Source: Apoderus coryli
Taxonomy: Eukaryota; Arthropoda; Insecta; Coleoptera; Attelabidae
Assembly: GCA_911728435.2 (NCBI GenBank)
Contig: OU452209.1
Span: forward strand, 10,460,869 to 10,524,868
Reading direction: 5' to 3'
Length of the DNA: 64,000 bases
In this document: positions 58,001 through 63,830 of the stretch, piece after piece
Position numbering within the stretch: position 1 is the first letter of the stretch
How the letters are laid out: every line of letters begins with the position of its first letter
Program-made: the position numbers and the translations under genes
The notes under the pieces: generated by a model
What the model was told of the DNA's origin: nothing
What the model saw: only the letters and a program-made list of their open reading frames with translations
Database searches by the model: none

Positions 58001-61000
58001 GTAGAAAAACATATTATAAATGCAAAAAAACAAATAAAGAGACCAAAGGTGTTTACCATACAGGGTATCTTACGGTGACCGTCTATTAGAAAACCTTGGG
58101 ACGAAAAGCGATTTAAATTCTGAAAATTTGCATGGTATGATTTTTGATTACGCATTTTTCAGCAGCATTTATCAGACTATTTTTTTAACAGTACACGTAA
58201 AAACACTATACGAGTATATATAAAATATAACATATACATATAATAATACAGAGAACATCTTTCTGAACACATAAAAATACCGCATCAAAAACATGAATAT
58301 TTAGTTTTCCTATTTTTTTTTCGTGTCGTAATAAGCCCATCGACCATCTTTAGTAATTGTTTCTTGTTGTTGCGTTGGAGCATCAACGGCGTCATCATAC
58401 CATGCAAAATTTCAGAATTTAAACCGCTTTACGTCCCGTGATGTTCAAATGGACGGTCACCTTGAGACACCCTGTAGTCTCAATATTTATTCATGAAATA
58501 TTTTTTTTTAATCTAAAATGCCGTGATTGAACAATTTCGCAAATCTATGACGGGTGTTGCGCTGTAAACGTTACTCTTTTGATGGTGATGCTGTCGTAGG
58601 CATAATGCAATTTTAGGCATATAGTCACTTGCCTAGGAATTTACTATGTGCCATGGTATATAGCAAAATATTTAACAACAAGAGTTGCCTATACCTGCAA
58701 CCGTCATTTGAGAAATGACGACTTTACATTCAGGCAGATGTTATTAGACTATACGCAATTTACAATGAGCACCGTTTTGCTATTTGCCTAGGCATTTACC
58801 ATTTGCCCAGCTCCACGTTGATCATTTGAGGAAGCAATGCGTCAGGCGTTTAGCGCGATTTTGAGGTTAACTGTTTATTAGTGTTGGTTTTACCCGTCTG
58901 AAGTCTCGGAGTTTTGGTGTATTTTGAAGCATGTTTTGTGATTTATTAACAATGTCTATACAGTTTCCCAAACTGAATCTGAGAAAAATCCGGCCGTTGG
59001 AGTGTCTGCGCGCAAATGCAAGAAGACTTGCAACATGAATGAATGAATCACTACGACCGACGATGTGATTAAAATAGTAAGGGCGGGACAGGAAAAACAA
59101 TGCCAAAAGTGAACCATGGAAACAACGAATGATATTACATGTAAAAATATGATTTAATAGACAGCAGAGGCACCACAAAAATTATTTTAAAGCAATCAGA
59201 CGATAACATTGTTTACGTGATTCCCATAGAAGAATTTTATCAAAAAATAAATGAAGCACATAAATCCACAGGCCACGGAGAAAGAGATAAAATTTTGCGT
59301 TTCCTGAAGTTACTTTCAAAAACTTGTTAAAAAAATCCTAACAGAGGATAATCCTTGTTGTTTTGTCGATGATAATAATCTTGTTTATTAGTTTGATGTG
59401 CCATATTTATTAAAATCCACTAGAAATAATATATTTTTATACATTTTTCATTTACCGGAAGAAAAAACAAACAAAAAATAAAATTGAAACCATATACCAG
59501 TACGATAAATCAAAAGACTCCTGATGAGTACATTTATCCCAACAGTTTTCAAAAATGCAACTATGCTGCTCAAGTACTTAGTCACAGCACCTCGGTAGCC
59601 TTAAATTCATTCGTAGACTTTAAATTATTACCATCTGATGCAGGGTCCCTCCTATATTTTAAATTCCAGTTGATGTCTTCAAAGGAAATCGAAAACAATT
59701 ATTTTTTTTCAGGGGATGATAACATGACACTTAAACCAAGACTGCAGATAATTTTTTTTTGGGCAAATTCGAAACTGTTCTGGAAATGCCAGGAATCCAA
59801 CACCCATTCCAATTCTGTAGAGCATTTAAAAAATGGTTTCGTTATCATCATGTTCTCATCTTAATAAATCCCGTAATTTTAAACAGTTTTATTACTTTTA
59901 CATTTCGTCGTACGTTTTAGTGTGACCCTCGAATAACAGATTTTGTCGCTTAAATAATTTACTGCTTGCAGCTGAAGTCGGCAAGGCTTTGATCGAACGA
60001 AAATAAAGGGCCGTACTAAAGTGATCCTTCTATGCCGTTATATGTTCGGTGCTATTATGTTCAAGGGCAGAAAAATATATCTCACCATCTCTATACGGCC
60101 CGGAACCAAAGCTATGAACTATATTTATTATTATTTATTTATGTACAACGAGTTAGACCCAGTACTTAGATTCTAAATTCTTTTCAGGTTGGTCTCAGCT
60201 CTTCTAATCTCCCTCTTCAAATTCTTAAAAATATTAATTCAAAAGAAGAATTAGATTAGCGAATTTTTGATTGATCCTCAACAAATTCAAAATTCAGGCG
60301 AATCAGATCAGAATTATTTTGCAGTATTACCTAAATACTGCTGAAGCAGTATCTGATCCTATTATTTTGAATGCAAACGAAAATAAAGGGCCGTCCCAAA
60401 GTGATCCTTCTATGCCGTTATATGTTCGGTGCTATTATGTTCAAGAGCAGAAAATATATCTCACCATCTCTATACGGCCCGGAACCAAAGCTATGAACTA
60501 TATTATTTTTTTCAGTTTATTTATTATTATGTATTTATGTACAACGGGTTAGACCCAGTACTTAGATTCTAAATTCTTTTCAGGTTGGTCTCAGCTCTTC
60601 TAATCTCCCTCTTCAAATTCTTAAAAATATTAATTCAAAAGAAGAATTAGATTAGCGAATTTTTGATTGATCCTCAACAAATTCAAAATTCAGGCGAATC
60701 AGATCAGAATTATTTTGCAGTATTACCTAAATACTGCTGAAGCAGTATCTGATCCTATTATTTTGAATGCAAACGAAAATAAAGGGCCGTCTCAAAGTGA
60801 TCCTTCTATACCGTTATATGTTCGGTGCTATTATGTTCAAGAGCAGAAAAATATATCTCACCATCTCTATACGGCCCGGAACCAAAGCTATGAACTATAT
60901 TATTTTTTTCAGTTTATTTATTATTATGTATTTATATACAACGGGTTAGACCCAGTACTTAGGTTCTAAATTCTTTTCAGGTTGGTCTCAGCTCTTCTAA

Positions 61001-61542
61001 TCTCGCTCTTCAAATTCTCAAAAATATTAATTCAAAAGGAGAATCAGATTATCGAATTTTTGATTGTTCCTCAACAAATTCAAGATTCAGGCGAATCAGA
61101 TCAGAATTATTTTGCAGTATTACCTAAATACTGCTGCCGCAGTATCTGATCCTATTATTTGAGAACACGATAATACTATGCTGTTTGCAAAAAAGAAAGC
61201 ACTGGGGCACACACGTGCGTATGAAATGTGTCCAAGTAACACATTTGTTATGCGGGATACCAGATAGTGATGTTGAGGAAAATGAAGCATTTGGCTCTAA
61301 TTTAATATGTTAATATGAATAAAATAAATCACAAAAAAATTGTTTTACTTAGGTTTAGTTTAAAGAGTTTAAAAAATTTTCTTACCCGTAATTTTAGTTT
61401 CACTCAAAATATGCACAAATTTTTTAAAAAATATTGACCAAATCACACACAACAATGTTCGCAGGAAATAATGCAATTCAAAAACAACATGAATTAATAA
61501 GAAAAAACTAATTCCACCAAGAAGTATTAAACAAATATCCAT
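39783..61542 (-). CDS. THEM6: THEM6-like protein (thioesterase superfamily member 6), 3 exons, complete
   Basis: Three minus-strand exons (61386-61542, 57643-57857, 39783-40043) join exactly in phase to encode 210 residues, the size of vertebrate THEM6. Residues 3-38 are strongly hydrophobic (MDICLILLGGISFFLLIHVV onward), a signal-anchor. Then LPSDIDNLWTHMNNARF, IRELDFAKMDFNMRTGLYRC and SIVLGATTIRYRK form the N-terminal hotdog half with the family hallmark HMNNARY.RE.DFAR. IVYWDEQNIFMEHRF and DKFVNAIVLCKT form the second half, and ELKKWIECNELSS is the terminal W...NE.SS block. THEM6 proteins are membrane-associated hotdog-fold proteins of uncertain substrate, linked to lipid metabolism. Intron 1 is 3.5 kb and intron 2 is 17.6 kb, the latter holding a BEL/Pao element and other TEs. 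Coding sequence is undamaged, so the gene is likely active. Confidence 0.9.
40044..40797. other. THEM6 intron 2, unassigned part
   Basis: A 113-codon minus-strand open frame (40152-40493) has no recognised similarity; nothing else is visible. Confidence 0.35.
40798..41025 (+). pseudogene. Non-LTR RT fragment (SFADDTAVLY)
   Basis: The frame NIISFADDTAVLYSDSNWSI, LKEKVETDFQNIIEYFNSKS, LTINFDKTHFMCFA carries the RT catalytic ADD strand and the following N..KT segment of CR1/Daphne-like elements. Only about 70 residues remain. Confidence 0.75.
41026..41600. other. THEM6 intron 2, unassigned part
   Basis: AT-rich sequence with nothing recognisable; part may belong to the BEL LTR, whose outer limit is unknown. 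Confidence 0.35.
41600..41871 (-). repeat. BEL/Pao 3' LTR (inner boundary at 41871; outer end uncertain)
   Basis: Twenty bases after the polyprotein stop (minus strand) lies the purine tract GGGCGGGGG, then TGTACAGTATGC starting at 41871, as expected for a polypurine tract and LTR start. No second LTR copy was found upstream of the gag remnant, so the outer boundary cannot be fixed by comparison. Confidence 0.5.
41892..46679 (-). pseudogene. BEL/Pao retrotransposon gag-pol polyprotein, nearly intact, one in-frame stop, N-terminally truncated
   Basis: A single minus-strand frame of about 1,595 codons is broken once by TAA (45581-45579) near the protease. Order: gag (QKFHYLNSSLSGTAPQVI, 46610), zinc knuckles (CYNCKKDHRLYGC, CLNCLQQGHTSKDC, 46050-45880), aspartic protease (LLDCGSQSSFITSDL, 45640), RT (SDIKMMYRQV 44680; DMYVDDLLTS 44430), RNase H (GFSDASEASYGACIY 43910; WTDSTIVLGWL 43690), integrase HHCC region (LHAGPQLLLASLR ... 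CVRCARHN 42880) and DDE (GVDYAGPF, FSDNGSNF, FGGIWEAGVKSLKHH), then the BEL tail AHFLIGRPIMHLAE. The YVDD and DDE residues are all present. The first ~150 gag residues and the 5' LTR are missing. It lies in THEM6 intron 2 in the same orientation as the gene. Confidence 0.93.
46680..47602. other. THEM6 intron 2, unassigned part
   Basis: Follows the truncation point of the BEL element; low-complexity A/T sequence, no LTR copy and no gene. TTAATTAATTAATTAATTGA near 47250 is a short simple repeat. Confidence 0.4.
47603..48262. mobile_element. Long-TIR foldback element (TACAGGGTGTTAGTAAATAA termini)
   Basis: The left end TACAGGGTGTTAGTAAATAA with GTGCGACAAACTCC is the reverse complement of the right end GTTTGTCGCACTTATTTACT plus AACACACTGTA. 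Pairing continues for about 300 bp per arm with scattered differences. Apparent open frames in the arms (47556-47789, 47905-48252) are mirror images of each other, not genes. Termini of the ACAGGGTG type are shared with the DUF4817 element family in this window. Confidence 0.8.
48263..48960. other. THEM6 intron 2, unassigned; possible LTR remnant on the right
   Basis: From about 48720 the base composition rises (CGAGCCGTCCTGCGCATATC, GTCGCGCATGCCGCC), then a run AATAAATATTGTGTTTGTAA, resembling the end of a retroelement LTR. Confidence 0.3.
48961..49095 (+). other. Short open segment after an LTR-like leader
   Basis: From ATG near 48987 the plus strand reads MINTMNNQGGLQNVVPISGT then LALNIFFASPQILLGE and a stop; a GTGAGT donor-like site also lies there. 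This could be the start of a Gypsy-type gag or an orphan exon. No continuation was found. Confidence 0.25.
49096..50608. other. THEM6 intron 2, unassigned, with a TTA microsatellite
   Basis: TTATTATTATTATTATTATT extends at about 49843-49870. A short perfect inverted repeat CTTAGACAAGGAAATTCCTTG..TAAG lies near 50206-50231. No gene. Confidence 0.45.
50609..50652 (-). ncRNA. Hammerhead-ribozyme-like motif HH6
   Basis: Minus strand: stem I AGCCA/TGGCT (perfect), CTGATGA, T, stem II GGAAT/ATTCC (perfect) with loop ATGTAC, GAA, ACATCT, C. Both helices differ in sequence from HH3 yet remain paired. Confidence 0.65.
50683..51590 (+). pseudogene. Non-LTR retrotransposon RT fragment (CR1-like)
   Basis: Plus-strand frames read LFKKLDQFGFDDGLKSIITS, YLQNRLQYVYYNGYTSKRYW, SSGVPQGSNLGPLLLSIFIN (RT palm), then AGDFKLFAPI (the ADDFKLF site, with the first D lost to G), NVNKLSLNENKCKCTFTRRN, YNSYVRSKLEYCSLIWYPIY and VESVQRNFLKYLSFK (thumb). 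Several frameshifts and the mutated catalytic strand show it is dead. Its 3' tail is probably at 52220-52551. Confidence 0.8.
51591..52219. repeat. Small inverted repeats downstream of the RT fragment
   Basis: TAAGTGAATTCAC occurs in hairpin form near 51605-51660 (TTCACTTACCGTTCTCTGAA, CGGTAAGTGAATTC). A second hairpin near 52060-52150 pairs AGTAAGTAGTTTACCGATC with GTCGGTAAACTACACTTACT. No gene. Confidence 0.5.
52220..52551 (+). repeat. Likely 3' UTR/tail of a CR1-like element
   Basis: Contains a G+C-richer UTR segment and ends GTTGAGCAATAAAAGCTATT followed by ATTATAA, a short-repeat tail typical of CR1 elements. Confidence 0.5.
52906..54608 (-). mobile_element. 1.7-kb DUF4817-family element with ~450-bp inverted ends
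   Basis: The left terminus ACAGGGTGAGTTATTAGTGC with GTCGAAGTTCGATATTACC is the reverse complement of the right terminus ending at 54608. The arms match over about 450 bp (52906-53420 against 54190-54608), with an inner block (TTGATAAGCTTTCATTCTTATATAGCC) mirrored at 54230-54280. The centre keeps minus-strand transposase N-terminal remnants only. It is therefore a non-autonomous, long-TIR derivative of the IS630-like family. Confidence 0.85.
53430..53885 (-). pseudogene. DUF4817-type transposase N-terminal HTH region
   Basis: The minus strand encodes MNFPNNEVIDMIWILGECMQ, NVLLAQRIYQVRYPARRQPE (first HTH: the YGEC..NA..A..LY..RYP.RR.P signature) and, after a frameshift, KVIENPHISTREIARELSVS and QNSVKRILHKNKL (second HTH: NP..STR.IA..L..S..SV.RIL). 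The catalytic domain is deleted. It lies in the centre of the long-TIR element 52906-54608. Confidence 0.75.
54717..54759 (+). ncRNA. Hammerhead-ribozyme-like motif HH9 (degenerate)
   Basis: Stem I AGCT/AGCT, CTGAAGA 54721-54727, unpaired A, perfect 6-bp stem II GAAATT/AATTTC, GAA 54746-54748, then a 7-nt spacer AGCTGAA before the stem I strand. Spacing is as in HH2-HH8, but the cleavage-site T is lost. Confidence 0.4.
54787..55461 (+). pseudogene. DUF4817-family transposase C-terminal fragment with terminal repeat
   Basis: The plus strand reads LAERLFSKVAPLDYFLWGEM, ERLIYATPVPTMEDLVPRVV, then FARVRESWLDRCRKCIEMHN and EHFEHLL. This is the last catalytic block (PLDYFLWG) and C-terminal tail (YATPV...EDL......RVR.S...RC..C....G.HFEHLL) of the IS630-like family. 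The terminus ACACCCTGTAT at about 55449-55459 fits its right inverted repeat. The upstream part is missing. Confidence 0.8.
55462..56544. other. THEM6 intron 2, unassigned part
   Basis: Starts with A-rich simple sequence (55480-55580). TACAGGGTGTTCCATTTGAT near 56179 looks like another lone MITE terminus. No gene. Confidence 0.4.
56545..56840. mobile_element. Palindromic element carrying hammerhead-like HH7
   Basis: The arm ATGAAACAATTTAGTCGTCT..CACTAATAATTTTAAAAATC, with TTTATTCAAAGGGACATGTTTCGGAGTCCC (56558-56630), is mirrored at about 56762-56834. GCAGTGGAGTG at its left recalls the termini of the 34-kb and 62.7-kb elements. The right arm has lost the CTGATGA part, so only the left arm holds a complete motif. 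Confidence 0.75.
56609..56648 (-). ncRNA. Hammerhead-ribozyme-like motif HH7 (GUC-type site)
   Basis: Minus strand: stem I AAGG/CCTT, CTGATGA, T, stem II GGAG/CTCC with loop GTGGGA, GAA, ACATGT, C. The triplet GTC at the predicted site is the canonical hammerhead cleavage triplet. Confidence 0.65.
56841..57642. other. THEM6 intron 2, right end
   Basis: A minus-strand open frame at 57339-57548 (LRRLEPFICLLYKPLEAALF) is unrecognised and is not a THEM6 exon, because exons 2 and 3 join in phase without it. Confidence 0.4.
57643..57857 (-). CDS. THEM6: THEM6-like coding exon 2
   Basis: Acceptor TTTATAG before 57857, donor AAG|GTGAGC after 57643; 215 nt. It encodes GICLPSDIDNLWTHMNNARF through FQKYIITTK, the most diagnostic part of the family. 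Confidence 0.92.
58061..58473. mobile_element. IS630/mariner-type MITE with GGGT(A/G)TC termini
   Basis: The left end TACAGGGTATCTTACGGTGA with CCGTCTATTAGAAAACC and the right end GGACGGTCACCTTGAGACAC plus CCTGTA are inverted. Subterminal TTTAAATTCTGAAAATTTGC and GCAAAATTTCAGAATTTAAA also pair. Non-coding; same subfamily as the remnant at 12297-12608. In THEM6 intron 1. Confidence 0.8.
58474..59189. other. THEM6 intron 1, unassigned part
   Basis: GCCTAGG..TTTAC and TTGCCTA motifs recur near 58630, 58688 and 58788. A 103-codon minus-strand open frame (58867-59178) is unrecognised. Confidence 0.35.
59190..59330 (+). pseudogene. KRBA2/Ginger-like integrase H2C2 zinc-binding fragment
   Basis: The plus strand reads IILKQSDDNIVYVIPIEEFY, QKINEAHKSTGHGERDKILR, FLK before decaying. 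The AH..TGHGGRD.....L pattern is the zinc-binding start of integrase cores in KRAB-A-domain-2-like/Ginger TE proteins. Only the first half of the finger remains. Confidence 0.45.
59484..59864 (+). other. 126-codon open frame of unknown origin
   Basis: The frame starts MKPYTSTINQKTPDEYIYPN and contains LPSDAGSLLYFKFQL. No motif was recognised. It lies between the integrase-like fragment and the tandem array, in the sense orientation of both, and may be part of the same decayed element or chance. Confidence 0.25.
59995..61160 (+). repeat. Tandem array of about three ~380/396-bp units
   Basis: ACGAAAATAAAGGGCCGT recurs with its aligned T at 60004, 60384 and 60780 (periods 380 and 396). Units share TATGTTCGGTGCTATTATGT, ATACGGCCCGGAACCAAAGC, GGTTGGTCTCAGCTCTTC and AATACTGCTGAAGCAGTA. 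The difference in period comes mainly from a TATTTTTTTCAGTTTA insertion in later units. The last copy is cut near 61150, and the first lacks its front part. Overlapping frames (60271-60552, 60667-60969) repeat the same unrecognised peptide and are unlikely to be genes. In THEM6 intron 1. Confidence 0.85.
61386..61542 (-). CDS. THEM6: THEM6-like coding exon 1
   Basis: ATG at 61542-61540 in the context GGAAAAATGG is the first in-frame ATG of the open frame, favoured over upstream non-ATG codons. It encodes the membrane anchor and ends ETKIT plus one base at donor ACGG|GTAAG (61386/61385). Confidence 0.85.
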
Positions 61543-62084
61543 TTTTCCAATATAATTACTATTCTCCACTAAATCACTTTTGTTAAATCTACACAAGTTT
61601 TTAGTTTATATTTTAATTTTATGTAAACAACATCTAACGAAAACAAGGATATTACACTGAATGTAGCATGTAATAATAATAAAGAAATTGTATATATTTT
61701 AATATTAGGAATGACTATTATGAATCATTGCTTATGTTAGGCTTTTATTGTTTTTGTTTACGCGTAAATTTTGTTAAACAAAGCGTGTTTTATTAATCAG
61801 AATTTCGCTCTTTCTACCTGTATCGATATAACTAACTAATATCACACACAGTAATAATTATTATTGTGGAAAGCTGGTCAGTTATTGCTTTGGATATTAT
61901 GCGACAAACTTGTATACTGTAGCGTAGCGCACTTGCCGTCATGAAATAATTGAAAAGTCAATACATTTTTGCTATAATGTCGCTCAAGGTAGGGCAATGG
62001 TTGGTGTCTAACCTGATGTAATTACATATTAATTATCTTAAAAAAAAACAAAACAAAATTCTACCTAACGAAACTCAGATATAG
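61543..62084. promoter_or_regulatory. Upstream region of the THEM6-like gene
   Basis: By position this holds the promoter and 5' UTR of the THEM6-like gene (minus). No motif can be assigned. Confidence 0.35.
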
Positions 62085-62430
62085 TTTATGCACGATGATG
62101 CTCTAGCGCATTTTAGTCGGGATGCCCGTAATTTTTTAACAGAGACATACGGAAATTGCTAGATTGGACGAGGTGGGCCTCACTTGTAGCCTACACGATC
62201 ACGGGATTTAAACCCACTGGATTTTTTCATGTGGGGCTACCTGACGTCCTTAGTTTACGCTACTCCTGTGGAAAATGTGGAGGACCTCATTATTGCTGAG
62301 TTTAGTTCCATTAGAAACGACATTGGTATTTTTTATAGGGTTCGTCAGTCAAAGAGAAGAAGATTAGATTCTTGTATCCGAGCAAAAGGCGGTCACTTCA
62401 ACAGTTTTTGTAATTTTTTGTATTAGATAT
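62085..62430 (+). pseudogene. DUF4817-family transposase C-terminal fragment
   Basis: Reads MHDDALAHFSRDARNFLTET (second catalytic block, QHDGAPAHF equivalent), then IGRGGPHL, RSRDLNPLDFFMWGYLTSLV (third block), YATPVENVEDLIIAEFSSIR and FYRVRQSKRRRLDSCIRAKG to a stop at 62426. Frameshifts lie between the second and third blocks. It is clearly the same family as 5285-6190 and 54787-55461. Confidence 0.85.
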
Positions 62431-62671
62431 AAATGTTAAGTTTATTTATTTATATCGGTAACCCAAATGTTAATGTTATTTTGAATTATTTGCAAAAAAC
62501 ATTTTATGTTGAAAAATGTTTTAAATTTTTATCTCGGAAACGAAGCATCATATGAAAATAATATGAGATAAAAAAGTTGTCTCTTTAATTGTTTTATCTC
62601 AAGACAATATCGAAATTAGATTACAATCAGTGGCGTACATTTTTTTGCCAATAATTTATATTAAACTTGAA

Positions 62672-63115
62672 GAAGTAGTCCATTCTCTCAGTGGAGTGCA
62701 ATGTATTAAATCAAAGCAAACAAAAGTCACCTCCACAAATTTATTCATCCAAAAATCACTCTATGTGAAACATATTTCGAAAACAGTAGCTTTCATCATC
62801 AGTCACAAACTTACCAAAAAACAGTCTTAACCATCTCGGAGCAAACATTCAATTTTTTTTCTTGGTGCGGAGGAACACCCAATTGCTATTATAGGGGTGA
62901 AATTTTAGTTTTTTAAACTTGTATATATTAAATTATATTGTTTTGTCCTTTTTTAATATAGACAAGTTAAAAAAAAATAAAAAATACTAACTAAAATTTC
63001 ACCCCTATATTAGCAATTGGGTGTTCCTTCGCACGAAGTAAAAAATTGAATGTTTGCTCCGCCATGTTTCAGTTTAAGACACTGTTTTTTGGTAAGTGTT
63101 TTAGTTTTAACATCT
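62672..63115. mobile_element. Palindromic hammerhead-bearing element
   Basis: GAAGTAGTCCATTCTCTCAG with TGGAGTGCAATGTA (left) matches the end of the unit at 34853-35070. The HH8 motif follows. From 62820 to 63075 the sequence folds back: GGAGCAAACATTCAATTTTT and CACCCAATTGCTATTATAGG are mirrored by CCTATATTAGCAATTGGGTG and AATTGAATGTTTGCTCC. The right arm stops at TTTTAACATC before an HH motif. Confidence 0.8.
62764..62807 (-). ncRNA. Hammerhead-ribozyme-like motif HH8
   Basis: Minus strand: stem I TGTGA/TCACA (perfect), CTGATGA, T, stem II GAAAG/TTTTC (one G-T), GAA, ATATGT, T. Stem I again differs in sequence from the other copies while staying paired. Confidence 0.6.
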
Positions 63116-63830
63116 ATATAATAATAATCTATTTATTCGCAATCCGTACAATACAAAATGACAATGTAAAAATAATAATTATATATGTAAAGATTACGAA
63201 AAGGGTTAGAAGGCAGCAAAGCTGATAACTTATTCTAACCCAGATGACTAAAACTAAAAAAATTTCTCATCTTCTAAATCATATTGAAATTATCCTATAC
63301 CTGAAGTACATGAAATGAAAAAAAAAAATAAATAAAAAAAATTTGACAACAGTCCACTCCTCTTCCTCCCATTGGACATCTTAATATATTTTCTATATAA
63401 TATATATATTTTAAATTTGATAACAATAATAAACTTATTTTACAAAGAAAACTAAAACAAAAAAAAATCAAGATGGAACATAATGAGATACACATACTAA
63501 TTGAAGTTTTTCTTTTATGTCAATCACATTCGCTCTAGAAGAAAAGCTCTATAGGAGTCCTGAAACAGGCATAACGAAGTAACTTTAGGCGTGAGGGTAG
63601 ATTATTATACACTGGGTAGATGTTGAAAGAAAATGATCTAAGAAACGCTCCGGTGAGGCGGCGGAGACAAAAGACCCCTAAACATAAGATTTAAGGTGTG
63701 GACATCAGATCTGAAAGTAATTTTATTATACAAATATAGGGGACTCTTAGATGTTATGATGGAATGGTATAAGCAAGCCGAGTGAAATCTCCGATTTTCC
63801 ATGTTTAACCACTTAGCAGATTTAAGTTTG
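63110..63830 (-). pseudogene. Non-LTR element C-terminal coding remnant and 3' tail
   Basis: Minus-strand traces near 63690-63530 (RSFSFNIYPVYNNLPSRLKL, with stops) resemble the C-terminal end of CR1/I-type ORF2. The minus strand then ends GTACGGATTGCGAATAAATA plus GATTATTATT at about 63115, a typical short-repeat tail. Confidence 0.5.

Noticed and set aside
60271..60969. Repeated ~93-100-codon open frames in the tandem array considered as a small gene family
   Set aside because: The frames follow the tandem units, have no recognisable domain and vary in length through indels.
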